From Nocardia sienata NBRC 100364 (GTDB lineage Bacteria; Actinomycetota; Actinomycetes; Mycobacteriales; Mycobacteriaceae), in contig NZ_BDBX01000019.1 in assembly GCF_001613205.1 (NCBI RefSeq), forward strand, positions 1 to 64,000: a DNA stretch of 64,000 bases, in the 5' to 3' direction. Made by a program: the position numbers and the translations under genes. Positions 47,830 to 57,540 of this stretch are shown here, in pieces (the stretch's first letter is position 1; each line of letters opens with the position of its first letter). The notes below the pieces were generated by a model. That model saw only the letters and a program-made list of their open reading frames with translations. It did not search any database and had not been told where the DNA came from.

Positions 47830-49071
47830 ATGAACGATACGAGCATCGCGGTGCCGGCGCGCCGGCAGCGGGGCCTGTGGGGCCTGATCGTCGGCCTGGG
47901 ATTGCGCTGGTGGCTCGACGCGGCCTCGGTCCTGACGACAGTGGTGCTGTTCGCGGTGGCCTGGCCCACCCTGCATCTCACCCACCAGGTGCCCGCGCCG
48001 CTCGCGCCGCTGATCGCCGCGTTGGCCGCGCTGCCGGTACTGCTGATGAGCAGGAACGCGCTGCTGGGCTGGGCGGCCTCGGCGGGTTCGGCGCTGTTCA
48101 TCGCGTTGGCCGTGCCGAACGTGGCGGGGGAGGAGATGCCGGTCCAGGTCGTGCATATCGTCGCGCTGTACTTCCTGGTGTTCGCGGTGGCCCTGCGTTC
48201 ACCACTGCAACTGGTCGCGGTGGTGTGGGGGGCGACCTCGCTGCTGCTGGGCGCGGCATTGTCGGCCGAGGGGATCGACGCCGATCCCTGGGCCTGGCCG
48301 GTGTCCCTGGGCGGGTTGCTCTTCGTCGCACTGCTGGTGCGGTCGCTGATCCGCTCCCGTTCCGAGCTGAGCAAGCAGACCGAAGTCAGCGACCTGGAAC
48401 GGGCCCGCCGCACGATTTTGGAGGAGAAGGCGCGCATCGCGCGTGACCTGCACGATGTGGTGGCCCACCATATGTCGCTGGTGGTCGTGCAGGCGCAGAC
48501 CGCGCCCTACCGGGTGGAGGGGGTGAACGAGGCGGCGCGCGCCGAGTTCGAATCGATCGGCGCCACTGCCCGGGAGGCACTGAACGAGATCCGCGGGCTG
48601 CTCGGTGTGCTGCGCAGCGACGGCCAGCTCGCCGAGCACGCGCCGCAGCCGACCGCCACCGATCTGGAAGCCCTGTTCGTCGGTGCGGCCCGCGCCGGGG
48701 TGGACCTCACCTGGTCGGTCGACCCGGCCCTGGCCGCGGTCCCGGATACCGTCGGTTCCGCGCTGTACCGGATCGTCCAGGAATCGCTGGCCAATGCCGG
48801 CCGGCACGCCCCGGGCGCACCGGTGCGGGTGACGATCGCCTGCACGGGGGAGGTCGACCTCACCGTGGTCAACGGGCCGGGCGACGGTGTCCCCGGCGGC
48901 GGGACGGGCGGGCACGGTATCCCGGGTATGCAGGCGCGCGCGCTCGCCGTCGGTGGCCGGCTCGACGCGGGCCCCGCCGCCGACGGCGGCTTCCGGGTCC
49001 ACGCGCGGCTGCCGCTCGCCCCCGCCGCGGAGTTCGTGTTGCCCGCGGCCGCCTCGTCGGGCGCGCGCTGA
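47830..49071 (+). CDS. NarL-type sensor histidine kinase, module 1
   Basis: A 413-residue membrane kinase. Four to six hydrophobic segments in residues 15-175 form a sensor without a large extracellular loop. The HisKA_3 motif is RIARDLHDVVAHHMSLVVVQ with phospho-acceptor His208. The ATPase domain has the N-box (YRIVQESLANAGRHA) and GGHGIPGMQARALAVGG. The cognate regulator follows after 130 nt. The stimulus is unknown. Confidence 0.92.
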   Translation: MNDTSIAVPARRQRGLWGLIVGLGLRWWLDAASVLTTVVLFAVAWPTLHLTHQVPAPLAPLIAALAALPVLLMSRNALLGWAASAGSALFIALAVPNVAGEEMPVQVVHIVALYFLVFAVALRSPLQLVAVVWGATSLLLGAALSAEGIDADPWAWPVSLGGLLFVALLVRSLIRSRSELSKQTEVSDLERARRTILEEKARIARDLHDVVAHHMSLVVVQAQTAPYRVEGVNEAARAEFESIGATAREALNEIRGLLGVLRSDGQLAEHAPQPTATDLEALFVGAARAGVDLTWSVDPALAAVPDTVGSALYRIVQESLANAGRHAPGAPVRVTIACTGEVDLTVVNGPGDGVPGGGTGGHGIPGMQARALAVGGRLDAGPAADGGFRVHARLPLAPAAEFVLPAAASSGAR

Positions 49072-49201
49072 CCCGGATGTTCCGGTGGCGTCCCGGCGCC
49101 GGGGAATGCACCGCGAGCGACGGCACTACCGCCTCCTTCGGAGGTTCTCGCCGCCGGACGCTCGGCGCACGCCGGTTTCGCCCGGGAATTAAGCTGGGCC
49201 C

Positions 49202-49864
49202 GTGGCAATAACCGTGTTGATCGCCGACGATCAGGCCATGGTGCGGCAGGGATTCGGAGCATTGCTCGCCGCCCAACCCGATATCAGTGTCGTCGGCGAC
49301 GCGCCCAATGGAAAAGTGGCGGTCGCCGAATCGGCGCGGTTGCGACCCGATGTGGTGCTGATGGATGTGCGCATGCCGGAGATGAACGGGCTCGACGCGG
49401 CCCGTTCGATCCTGGGGGCCGGATTCGATCCGCCGGTGCGCGTGCTCATGCTCACCACCTTCGATATCGACGACTACGTGTACGAGGCGCTCGGCATAGG
49501 CGCCAGCGGGTTCCTGCTCAAGGACGCCCCGGCCGAGGAACTGGTGCGGGCGGTGCGGGTGGTCGCCGCCGGGGAGGCGCTGCTCGCGCCGACCGTCACC
49601 CGCCGGCTCATCGCGGAAGTGACCACCCGCCGCGCGGCCCGGCGCGCCCCGGCTCCGGAGCTGGCCTCACTGACCCCGCGCGAGCGCGAAATACTCGAAC
49701 TCGTCGCGCGCGGTATGTCGAATACCGAAATCGCCACGGCGCTGTTCATCGCCGAGCAGACGGTCAAAACACATGTGTCCAAGGTCTTCACCAAATTGGA
49801 TCTGCGCGACCGCGCGCAGGCCGTGGTGCTGGCCTACGAGTCCGGGTTGGTCACCCCCGGCTGA
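49202..49864 (+). CDS. NarL/LuxR-type response regulator, module 1
   Basis: A 220-residue regulator. The receiver domain has Asp9-Asp10, phospho-acceptor Asp55 (VVLMDVRMPEMNGLD), and Lys105 (FLLKDAPAEE). The LuxR HTH is at the C-terminus (LTPREREILELVARGMSNTE, then VKTHVSKVFTKLDLRDRAQA). It begins at GTG 49202, 130 nt after the kinase gene. Targets are unknown. Confidence 0.93.
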   Translation: MAITVLIADDQAMVRQGFGALLAAQPDISVVGDAPNGKVAVAESARLRPDVVLMDVRMPEMNGLDAARSILGAGFDPPVRVLMLTTFDIDDYVYEALGIGASGFLLKDAPAEELVRAVRVVAAGEALLAPTVTRRLIAEVTTRRAARRAPAPELASLTPREREILELVARGMSNTEIATALFIAEQTVKTHVSKVFTKLDLRDRAQAVVLAYESGLVTPG

Positions 49865-49972
49865 AACGGACTGTCAGGTATTCCATGAAGTGCCCTGATT
49901 CCCGTTGTCACGGGGGAAACGGCGCGCTGTGCCCGGTAGGCTCACCAGTCTGTCGGTCGCCTGAAGGGGGTC

Positions 49973-52015
49973 GTGTTGCTCAACAACGGTGACGTGTTCG
50001 CCGGGTTCACCGTCGAGCGGTTGCTCGGTGAAGGCGGAATGGGCGCCGTATATCTGGCCCGGCATCCCCGGCTCGGTAAACAGACCGCGTTGAAGCTGCT
50101 CAAACCGGAACTGTTCGCCGATGCCGCGATCCGCACCCGGTTCGAGCGGGAAGCCGATCTCGCCGCCGCGCTCGACCATCCGAGCATCGTCACGGTCTAC
50201 GACCGCGGCGTAGAAGGCGATCACCTGTGGATGTGCATGCAGTACATCGATGGCGCCGACGCCGGTACGGTCAACCCGCTGGCCCTGCCTCCGGAGAAGG
50301 CGGTGCAGATCGTCGCCGGTGTCGCCGACGCGCTCGACTACGCGCACGGTATGGGAGTTCTGCACCGCGATGTGAAACCGTCCAATATCCTGCTCGCCCG
50401 GGCCAATCCCGGGCAGGGGGAACGCGTTTTCCTCACCGATTTCGGGTTGGCCCGATTACGCGCGGAAACGGTGCGGTTGACCCAGACCGGTATGTTCACC
50501 GCCACTCTCGCCTTCGCCTCACCCGAACAGATGACCGGCGGCGACATGGACGGCCGCTCGGATCAGTATTCGCTGGCCTGCGCGTTGTACTGGCTGCTCA
50601 CCGGTATGGCGCCGTTCGATTCGCCCAACCCCGCCGACATCATCCACGGCAATCTGCAACTCGCTCCGCCGCCGCTCGCGGTGAAACGCCCGGGTCTGCC
50701 GCCGGGACTGGATCCGGTGCTGGCGAAGGCGATGGCCAAACACCCCGGACACCGGTACCGCACCTGCCTCGAATTCGCGCGGGCCGCCGAACAGGCGCTC
50801 ACCGCCCCGGCGCCTACACAGAAGTATGTGCCGCCGACCGAGGCGAGCGGTTCGGGAACGGTGTATCCGGGTGCAGCGGGCGGATATTCGGCTGTGCCCG
50901 GCACTGCGCCACCGCCCGGTGCGCCCGCGGGACCCCCGGGTGCGCCGCATGCCGGATCACCCGGGCCGACCGCGGGGGCTACCGGCGGTTATGCCGAAGG
51001 CGGATACGGCCCGCACGCCGGTGCCGCGGCAGCGGCCCGCGCGCCGGGACAGGTCGTGGAACGCCCCGGTGGCGCGACGAACGCCGCGGCCGGTGCGCCG
51101 GTGCGGTCGGGGGATGTCGAACATACCGGCGCGCAGCCGGTCCTGGTCCCGCCGGGTCCGGCGCCGCGCCCCGGGACAGCCGTGGAACACACCGGTCCCG
51201 CTGGAGTGCCGCAGAGCGTGGGAGTCGAGCACACCGGGGGCATTCCCGTGCAGGCCGTCCCGCGACCTCCGGCGCCGGGGCAGTACCACGGCTATCACCC
51301 GGCTCCGGCCGTGCGACGGCGCAGCCGGGCGCCCTGGATCGCCGTGGCCATCCTGATCCCGCTGATCGTGCTGGCCGTGATCGTGGCGGCTGTCCTGGTG
51401 GTGGGGGTGGGCGGCAACGACTCCGGCTCCGAGGGCGCGCCGGCCGCTACCGAACCCGCCACGCTCGAACGGGGCCCGGCCGGTACCAGCGGCGAATCCG
51501 AGACCTCGCCGGGGACCGAGCCGGGGGACCGCACCCGGCGGTTGTTCCCCACACTGCTGCCGCAGGGGTCGGAGCTGGATGGTTTCGGGTATCAGGACGC
51601 GCTGTGCAGTCAGTACGAGCCCGGTGAACAGATACCGATACTCGAAGTGGTCCCGGTCTTCGACGAGATCCTGGAAACCCGCCCGTGGGAATCGATCTGG
51701 GACTGCCGGCAGCGCTCGCTGGAGGCCACCCGGCTCGACTACACGATCATCACCTATCCGGACGCGGAGGACACCATGGAGGTGATCGAGAGCCTGCCGC
51801 CCCACGAGTCGGTCTCCGGTGCCAAGAGTGGAGAGCCCTATACCGCGCATCTGTGGGAGGAGCCCGGCGATCGGGGCCGGTCCACCGCGAACATGGTGGT
51901 CGGTTTCGGTGCCAGGACCGATTCGCCCCGCAGCAATTCGCTGTTGTTCGTGCGCTACTGGGGGGCGGCCGCCCGCGGCGATATCGACCGGTGGTGGTCG
52001 CACGCCCCACTGTGA
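49973..52015 (+). CDS. Transmembrane Ser/Thr protein kinase, module 1
   Basis: A 680-residue PknB-type kinase. The N-lobe has the glycine loop GEGGMGAVY and Lys41; the C-lobe has HRDVKPSN (Asp133, Asn138) and DFG (Asp156). Residues about 285-445 are a Pro/Gly/Ala-rich linker that contains VEHTG three times. A membrane helix follows (IAVAILIPLIVLAVIVAAVL), then an extracellular domain of about 200 residues with two cysteines (CSQYEPGE and WDCRQRS). GTG at 49973 or TTG at 49976 may be the start; AAGGGGG favours the latter. Follows the response regulator by 108 nt. Confidence 0.92.
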   Translation: MLLNNGDVFAGFTVERLLGEGGMGAVYLARHPRLGKQTALKLLKPELFADAAIRTRFEREADLAAALDHPSIVTVYDRGVEGDHLWMCMQYIDGADAGTVNPLALPPEKAVQIVAGVADALDYAHGMGVLHRDVKPSNILLARANPGQGERVFLTDFGLARLRAETVRLTQTGMFTATLAFASPEQMTGGDMDGRSDQYSLACALYWLLTGMAPFDSPNPADIIHGNLQLAPPPLAVKRPGLPPGLDPVLAKAMAKHPGHRYRTCLEFARAAEQALTAPAPTQKYVPPTEASGSGTVYPGAAGGYSAVPGTAPPPGAPAGPPGAPHAGSPGPTAGATGGYAEGGYGPHAGAAAAARAPGQVVERPGGATNAAAGAPVRSGDVEHTGAQPVLVPPGPAPRPGTAVEHTGPAGVPQSVGVEHTGGIPVQAVPRPPAPGQYHGYHPAPAVRRRSRAPWIAVAILIPLIVLAVIVAAVLVVGVGGNDSGSEGAPAATEPATLERGPAGTSGESETSPGTEPGDRTRRLFPTLLPQGSELDGFGYQDALCSQYEPGEQIPILEVVPVFDEILETRPWESIWDCRQRSLEATRLDYTIITYPDAEDTMEVIESLPPHESVSGAKSGEPYTAHLWEEPGDRGRSTANMVVGFGARTDSPRSNSLLFVRYWGAAARGDIDRWWSHAPL

Positions 52016-52145
52016 GCGCCGCCGCGCGCGGGTGGGTGTCAGGCGTCGACGGTGGCCGCGTCGCGGTACGTTCGTCGGCGCCGATCCGGCCGTCGCCGAG
52101 CGTGACGACCCGATCGCAGTAGTCGACCGCGCCCGCGCGGCCCGG

Positions 52146-52451
52146 TCAGGCCACCGGCACGGGTGACGCCGTGCGCGCGTCGAGCACCGCGTAGAGCACG
52201 GGTTGTTCGGTCGCCAGCTCGAGTCGGGCCTCGTCGGCGGTCCAGCAGCGGCCCGGGTCGAGCTCCAGCTTGGCGTCCAGATGAATGTTCCACCGATAGC
52301 GCAGCGCCGCGAGTACTCCCTGCGGTCCGCCGAACAGACGGTCGAGGTGCGGGATATCGTCGAAGAGGTCCGGCCGCGCCGGATCGTGGGCGGCGCGGGC
52401 GAGGACGGTGTGCAGGATCTCGGTACGCAGATGCTGATCTTCCCAAGACAT
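52146..52451 (-). CDS. Small hypothetical protein
   Basis: A 101-residue protein on the strand opposite to both signalling modules. It opens MSWEDQHLRTEILHTVLARA and contains LFDDIPHLDRLFGGPQGVLA and LRYRWNIHLDAKLELD, a normal soluble composition with Trp and acidic residues. No family is recognised. It sits exactly between the two kinase modules. Confidence 0.6.
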   Translation of the reverse strand: MSWEDQHLRTEILHTVLARAAHDPARPDLFDDIPHLDRLFGGPQGVLAALRYRWNIHLDAKLELDPGRCWTADEARLELATEQPVLYAVLDARTASPVPVA

Positions 52452-52643
52452 GATCCGAGCCCTTTCGGTCGGGGGCCTGGTGTTCGCCGGCCCGGTGGTA
52501 CGGCGACCTCCTGTTCCACGCTAGGAATCCGGCGCCGGTAAATCGTCGTGCCGTGGACGTGAATCGTTGTCCTACCGTGGTCGGAGGTGGGAACCGGCTG
52601 TAGCAGGATGCCGAGCGGCGCCGGGGGTGCCTACCCTGGACAG

Positions 52644-54128
52644 ATGAGTGAGAGCCGCCTCACACCGGTTGCCGCCGCGGGGGACCGTGCGCGGCCGGTG
52701 GACAGTGGCGCGAGGGGTGGAATCGATCCGTCCGCCTCGGACCCACCGGCCACGACAACCGACCCGGCACCGGAACGGGCGGTAGCGGCGGTCCGGCCCG
52801 GACGGTGGATCCGAGGCCGGGGCCGGTTGGGCGCTCTGCTGGCGAAACTGCTCCCGGGGGCCCCGCACCCGCTGCGCGAACTGCCTTTCGACTATCCGCC
52901 CAAGGTCGTGCTGTTCACCGATCTGGCGTTCTTCGTCATCGGTGTGGTGGCCTGTTTGCAGCGGCACGAGTACTTCCCCACCGCGCTGCCGGTGATCGCG
53001 CTGGTGCTCCTGTTCGCCTCCGGCCCGATCTACGTGCTGTTCGGGATCGTGCCGCGGCCGCTGCCACTGTTCGCCGCCACGATGATCGCGGCGGCGCTGT
53101 TCTTCGTCCAGCCGGTGGACTCCGATTTCGCGCCCTTCGTGCTGATGGTCGGTATCGCCGAGATCGCGGCGATCGCACCGAAGCGGCTGAGTATCCTCCT
53201 GGCGGTGGTCGCGGCGGCCGAACTGCTCGCTTTCGCCTTCGTCGGGGAGGCACTGTGGGGCGACCAGTCGCTGCGTACCGGTTTCCCCATGTACGCGCTC
53301 GGTATCCTGCTCGGCTGGCTGGTGGGGGTGATGCTGCAATATCAGCGGCTGTTCCTGTACCAGGAACGGGAGAACCAGAGTGCGCGCGCCGCGCAGGCCG
53401 CGGCTGCCGAGCGCAACCGGATCGCCCGCGAAGTACACGATGTCATCGCCCACTCGCTCACTGTGACCCTGCTGCACGTGACGGCCGCCCGGCACGCACT
53501 GACCGCCGATCGCGACGTGGACGAGGCCGCCGACGCCCTGGTCGACGCCGAACGATTGGGCCGCCAGGCCATGGCCGATATCCGGCGCACGGTCGGCCTG
53601 CTGGATTCGGTGCCGTCGGCGGCCGGGGTGGAACCGGGCGCCGGTGATATCCCCGCCCTCGTCGACGACTTCGTCAACGCCGGTCTCACGGTGAACCGGC
53701 ATTTCACCGGCGACCTGTCCGGGGTGTCGGCGGCGGTCGGGCTGGCGCTCTATCGCATTTGCCAGGAATCGCTGGCCAATATCGCCAAACACGCCCCGGG
53801 CGCGGAGGTGGAGCTGCGGGTGGCTGTGGACGGCCGCTCGGCCGTCGTGCGCGTCCACAATACGATCCCCAGCGGCCTGCCCCCGCAGCTCGGCCGGGGG
53901 ACCGGGGTCGCCGGCATGCGGCACCGATCCGACGGGCTGGGCGGTCGTATCCGGGTCGGGCCGGAGGCCGGCGGGTGGATCGTGCGCGCGGAGTTCCCGC
54001 TCGACGACCATCCCGTGCGCGCCGAGGCCCCGAGCCGGGACCGGCTGCGGTGCCCGATCTCGGAGATCATCGCCGACCATGATTCGGGCCCCCGCCCCGG
54101 CCGCGGCGACGAACCGCATCCGGCATGA
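52644..54128 (+). CDS. NarL-type sensor histidine kinase, module 2
   Basis: A 494-residue kinase with a long N-terminal Pro/Ala-rich cytoplasmic part (to about residue 85), five to six membrane segments (residues about 88-235), then RNRIAREVHDVIAHSLTVTL with phospho-acceptor His265. The ATPase domain shows YRICQESLANIAKHAPGAEV and GTGVAGMRHRSDGLGGRI. It resembles module 1 in general design but differs in length and sensor sequence. The regulator follows after 118 nt. Confidence 0.92.
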   Translation: MSESRLTPVAAAGDRARPVDSGARGGIDPSASDPPATTTDPAPERAVAAVRPGRWIRGRGRLGALLAKLLPGAPHPLRELPFDYPPKVVLFTDLAFFVIGVVACLQRHEYFPTALPVIALVLLFASGPIYVLFGIVPRPLPLFAATMIAAALFFVQPVDSDFAPFVLMVGIAEIAAIAPKRLSILLAVVAAAELLAFAFVGEALWGDQSLRTGFPMYALGILLGWLVGVMLQYQRLFLYQERENQSARAAQAAAAERNRIAREVHDVIAHSLTVTLLHVTAARHALTADRDVDEAADALVDAERLGRQAMADIRRTVGLLDSVPSAAGVEPGAGDIPALVDDFVNAGLTVNRHFTGDLSGVSAAVGLALYRICQESLANIAKHAPGAEVELRVAVDGRSAVVRVHNTIPSGLPPQLGRGTGVAGMRHRSDGLGGRIRVGPEAGGWIVRAEFPLDDHPVRAEAPSRDRLRCPISEIIADHDSGPRPGRGDEPHPA

Positions 54129-54246
54129 GGGTCTGCGACCCGGCACGGCGCCCACCAAGAACCGGGCCCGGCGGCCCGGCGACGACGACCGGTCGATCGA
54201 GTGCGGTTCCACCACCGGCGGCGACCACGGACCCGAGGGAGCAACG

Positions 54247-54933
54247 ATGACCAGGGCGGCCGATAGTGACCCGCAGGCGGTCGAGGTGCTGATCGCCGAT
54301 GATCAGGAACTGGTCCGCGGTGGGTTGCGGCGTATTCTGCGCCGGCGCGACGGTTTCCGGATCAGCGAATGCGCCGACGGTGACGAGGTGCTCGCGGCGG
54401 TCGCCGCGCACAGCCCCGATATCGTGCTGATGGATCTGCGGATGAAACGGGTCGGCGGTATCGAGGCCACCCGCATGCTGCGCGCCCGCGCTCCCGAACC
54501 CCCGGTGCTCGTCCTCACCACTTTCGACGACGATCAGCTGCTGTCCGGTGCCCTGCGCGCGGGCGCGGCCGGTTTCCTACTCAAGGATTCCCCCGCCGAG
54601 GACCTGATCCGCGCCGTCCGCACCGTCGCCGCCGGCGGCGCCTGGCTCGACCCCGCCGTCACGGGGCGGGTGCTGTCGACCTACCGCAGTACCGTCGCCC
54701 CGGCCGCGCCCGCGGTGGCCGTCGATCTGACCTCCCGGGAACGCGAGGTCCTGGCCCTGATCGGACGCGGCCGGGCCAACAGTGAGATCGCCCACGCGCT
54801 CGGAATCTCCGAGGTGACCGTGAAATCCCATGTGGGTCATATCTTCGGAAAGCTGGGGGTGCGCGACCGCGCGGCGGCCATCGTCTACGCGTTTGACCAC
54901 GGTGTGGTCTCCCCTGGACAATCCAGGATTTGA
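54247..54933 (+). CDS. NarL/LuxR-type response regulator, module 2
   Basis: A 228-residue regulator from ATG 54247 with GAGGGAG upstream. The phospho-acceptor is Asp63 (IVLMDLRMKRVGGIE), the conserved Lys lies in GFLLKDSPAEDL, and the LuxR HTH is LTSREREVLALIGRGRANSE, then VTVKSHVGHIFGKLGVRDRA. The kinase gene of this module starts 64 nt after its stop. Confidence 0.93.
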   Translation: MTRAADSDPQAVEVLIADDQELVRGGLRRILRRRDGFRISECADGDEVLAAVAAHSPDIVLMDLRMKRVGGIEATRMLRARAPEPPVLVLTTFDDDQLLSGALRAGAAGFLLKDSPAEDLIRAVRTVAAGGAWLDPAVTGRVLSTYRSTVAPAAPAVAVDLTSREREVLALIGRGRANSEIAHALGISEVTVKSHVGHIFGKLGVRDRAAAIVYAFDHGVVSPGQSRI

Positions 54934-54997
54934 CGGGCAGCCCGGGTGCGATCCGCGGCCGGCGGAGACGGTGCCCGCGCGTGGAGAGGATGGACGG

Positions 54998-57406
54998 GTG
55001 CAGGCGCCTGGCTCCGAAGTCGGTCGGTGGTTCGGTCCCTACGAGCTGCGCTCACTGCTGGGTACAGGCGGCATGGGGGAGGTCTACGAGGCATACGACA
55101 CCGTGAAGGATCGGGTCGTCGCCCTCAAACTGCTCTCCGACGCGCTCGCCGGCGACCCCGGATATCAGATCCGGTTCCGTCGGGAATCGCAGGCCGCGGC
55201 CCGCCTCGCCGAACCGCACATCATCCCGATCCACGACTGGGGCGTCATCGACGGCCGGCTGTTCATCGATATGCGCCTGGTACAGGGCACCGATCTACGG
55301 ACGCTGCTGCAGACGGGCGGCCCCCTGGACCCGCAGCGCGCGGTCGGTGTGATCGAGCAGGTCGCCGCGGCGCTGGACGCCGCCCACGAGGACGGTCTGG
55401 TGCACCGCGATGTGAAACCGGCGAATATCCTCGTCACTCCGGCCGATTTCGCCTATCTGGCCGATTTCGGTATCGCCCGCCACGAAAGCGATACCGGCGT
55501 GACCCAGGCGGGTGTGGCGATCGGTTCCTATACGTACATGGCGCCGGAGCGGTTCGACAGCAGCCCGGTGACCCCGCGCGCCGACATCTATTCCCTCGCC
55601 TGCGTGCTGCACGAATGCCTCACCGGTGCGACGCCGTTCCCGGCGACCAGCGTGGGCGTGTTGATCCGCTCGCATCTGACCGAGCCGCCTCCGCGGGCAA
55701 GCGTGCAGCGAACCGGATTGCCGGCCGCGCTCGATGATGTGATCGCATGGGGTATGGCCAAGGATCCGTATGAGCGTTTCGCTACGGCAGGTGAACTGGC
55801 CGAAGCTGCCCGCGCAGCGTTGAACTCACCGGCGCGCGACCCGTATCCCACCGGCCCGGAGCCGCGATCCGGCGAATCTCTCGCGACTCCCGGTGTGCCG
55901 GGTCCGTCCGCGCCACCGACCGGCGGAATCCCCACCCTGGTGGTCCGGATGCCGCGCGAGGAGGGTGCCCCGGACCCGGCCACCACATTGCCCGCGATCA
56001 TTCCCGGCGACCCGACCTCGTTCCGGCCCACCGAAACCGAGTTCACGCCGCTGCCGGCCGACGACCCCGCGTCCGCCGACCCCGAGGTGCCGGCCGGCGG
56101 TATCCGGCCTTTCCCGGACGCGCATCTCTATCAGAACGAGCAGTTGCACCCGGCCGCCGATCCGTCACAGTACGAGAATGCGGCTCCCGCGACCGGGGGC
56201 ATGCCGGTCGCGGATTTCTACCCGCACGATCAGGCCACCCGCATCTACGGTGAGCCCGGCTATCCGCTTCCCGGGGCCGAGGAGACCACCCATGTCTTCC
56301 AACCGGTGGACGAGGCGCCGGCGCCCTACTCCGCCGAGGACGCGACCCGCTCCTACCAGCCGGTGGATCAAGAGCCTGCCGGGCTCGCCTATTCCGCCGA
56401 CGAGGCAGCCCGTGCCAACCGGCCGATGGATCAGGCCCCCTCGGGGCTTGCTTATTCGGCTGAGGACGCGACTCGTGCGTATCAGCCTGTGGATCAGGTC
56501 CCCTCGGGGCTTGCTTATTCGGCTGAGGACGCGACTCGTGCGTATCAGCCTGTGGATCAGGTCCCCTCGGGGCTTGCTTATTCGGCTGAGGACGCGACTC
56601 GTGCGTATCAGCCTGTGGATCAGGTCCCCTCGGGGCTTGCTTATTCCGCTCAGGATGCGGGCCGCGCCTACCAACCGGCCGAGCAGTATCCGCTGTCCGA
56701 CCCGACCGGCCGCTACGACGCTCCGGCGTCGGGGACGACGCCCGGCGACCACTACGGCTACCGGACCGAAGATTCCTCCCCACCCCCGGCGGATCCCTAT
56801 GCGGCCGCCTACGAGGCCGGCTATCGCGACAGTTACGCCGCGAACGCGCGGGCACGCAATACCGCCCCCGGCGACGAACGATCCAAGGTCGTTCCGATAT
56901 TGACCGGGATCGGGGTCTTCGCGGTGGTGGTCATCATCGCGGTACTCGGTATCCAGTTCCTCGGCGACTCCGGTGGCCGGGAAGCCACCGGCGCCGCCAT
57001 CACCACCGGCGCCGTCACCACCTCGGCGCCCGGGCGGGCCGCCGCGGCCGACGGCAGCACGGGACCCTCCGCCACCACCTCCTCGCGTACCGGCACCACC
57101 ACGTCGGCGACCACCACCGCGCCCCGGGCCGATCTGCCCGCGGGCGCGCAACCCTGCTCGGGCTCGGCGCCGGGTGGCTCCGAATACGGTTCCGCGGCAA
57201 CCGGTACCACGGTGACCAGTTGCGAGTTCGCCGAGGCGGTCCGGCAGGCCTACCTCGATCCCGCCGTCGTCTCGGCCGAGGGCGATCCGGTCTCGGTCGA
57301 GGCCACCAGTCCGGTGACCGGCCAGGCCTACACCCTCGAATGCGTCGCCGCGGGCGGTCTGGTCACCTGCCGGGGTGGGAACAACGCCGTCGTCTACCTC
57401 TACTGA
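54998..57406 (+). CDS. Transmembrane Ser/Thr protein kinase with tandem repeats, module 2
   Basis: An 802-residue kinase from GTG 54998 (GGAGAGG 9 nt upstream). Kinase residues are Lys44, Asp138/Asn143 (HRDVKPAN) and Asp156 (DFG). After the kinase domain, residues about 285-625 are a long Pro/Ala-rich linker holding about six copies of a 21-residue repeat of type DQVPSGLAYSAEDATRAYQP, three of them identical at DNA level. A membrane helix (VVPILTGIGVFAVVVIIAVL) and an extracellular domain of about 160 residues with four cysteines follow. Repeat threonines could be phosphorylation or FHA-docking sites. The sensor ligand is unknown. Confidence 0.92.
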   Translation: MQAPGSEVGRWFGPYELRSLLGTGGMGEVYEAYDTVKDRVVALKLLSDALAGDPGYQIRFRRESQAAARLAEPHIIPIHDWGVIDGRLFIDMRLVQGTDLRTLLQTGGPLDPQRAVGVIEQVAAALDAAHEDGLVHRDVKPANILVTPADFAYLADFGIARHESDTGVTQAGVAIGSYTYMAPERFDSSPVTPRADIYSLACVLHECLTGATPFPATSVGVLIRSHLTEPPPRASVQRTGLPAALDDVIAWGMAKDPYERFATAGELAEAARAALNSPARDPYPTGPEPRSGESLATPGVPGPSAPPTGGIPTLVVRMPREEGAPDPATTLPAIIPGDPTSFRPTETEFTPLPADDPASADPEVPAGGIRPFPDAHLYQNEQLHPAADPSQYENAAPATGGMPVADFYPHDQATRIYGEPGYPLPGAEETTHVFQPVDEAPAPYSAEDATRSYQPVDQEPAGLAYSADEAARANRPMDQAPSGLAYSAEDATRAYQPVDQVPSGLAYSAEDATRAYQPVDQVPSGLAYSAEDATRAYQPVDQVPSGLAYSAQDAGRAYQPAEQYPLSDPTGRYDAPASGTTPGDHYGYRTEDSSPPPADPYAAAYEAGYRDSYAANARARNTAPGDERSKVVPILTGIGVFAVVVIIAVLGIQFLGDSGGREATGAAITTGAVTTSAPGRAAAADGSTGPSATTSSRTGTTTSATTTAPRADLPAGAQPCSGSAPGGSEYGSAATGTTVTSCEFAEAVRQAYLDPAVVSAEGDPVSVEATSPVTGQAYTLECVAAGGLVTCRGGNNAVVYLY
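56438..56646 (+). repeat. Exact 63-bp tandem repeats inside the kinase gene
   Basis: Units start at 56438, 56501, 56564 and 56627. Three full copies are identical at every base and a fourth is identical for about 20 nt before diverging. The unit starts CCCTCGGGGCTTGCTTATTC and encodes 21 residues, so copy changes keep the frame. Degenerate protein-level copies extend to about 56300 and 56690. Confidence 0.92.
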
Positions 57407-57540
57407 CCTGCCGCTCGACGCGGAATCGGGCGCTCGGTCGCCGATCCGGCGGGCGCATCCGGGCCGGGTCGGGGCGGCCGATGGAGTACGGTTTTCCGAC
57501 CGGGTACGAATTATCGGGACTGTGGGAGAACACAAGAGCC

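Noticed and set aside
56438..56646. Possible CRISPR-like array because of regular exact repeats
   Set aside because: The 63-bp units are directly adjacent without spacers and lie in frame inside a kinase gene.
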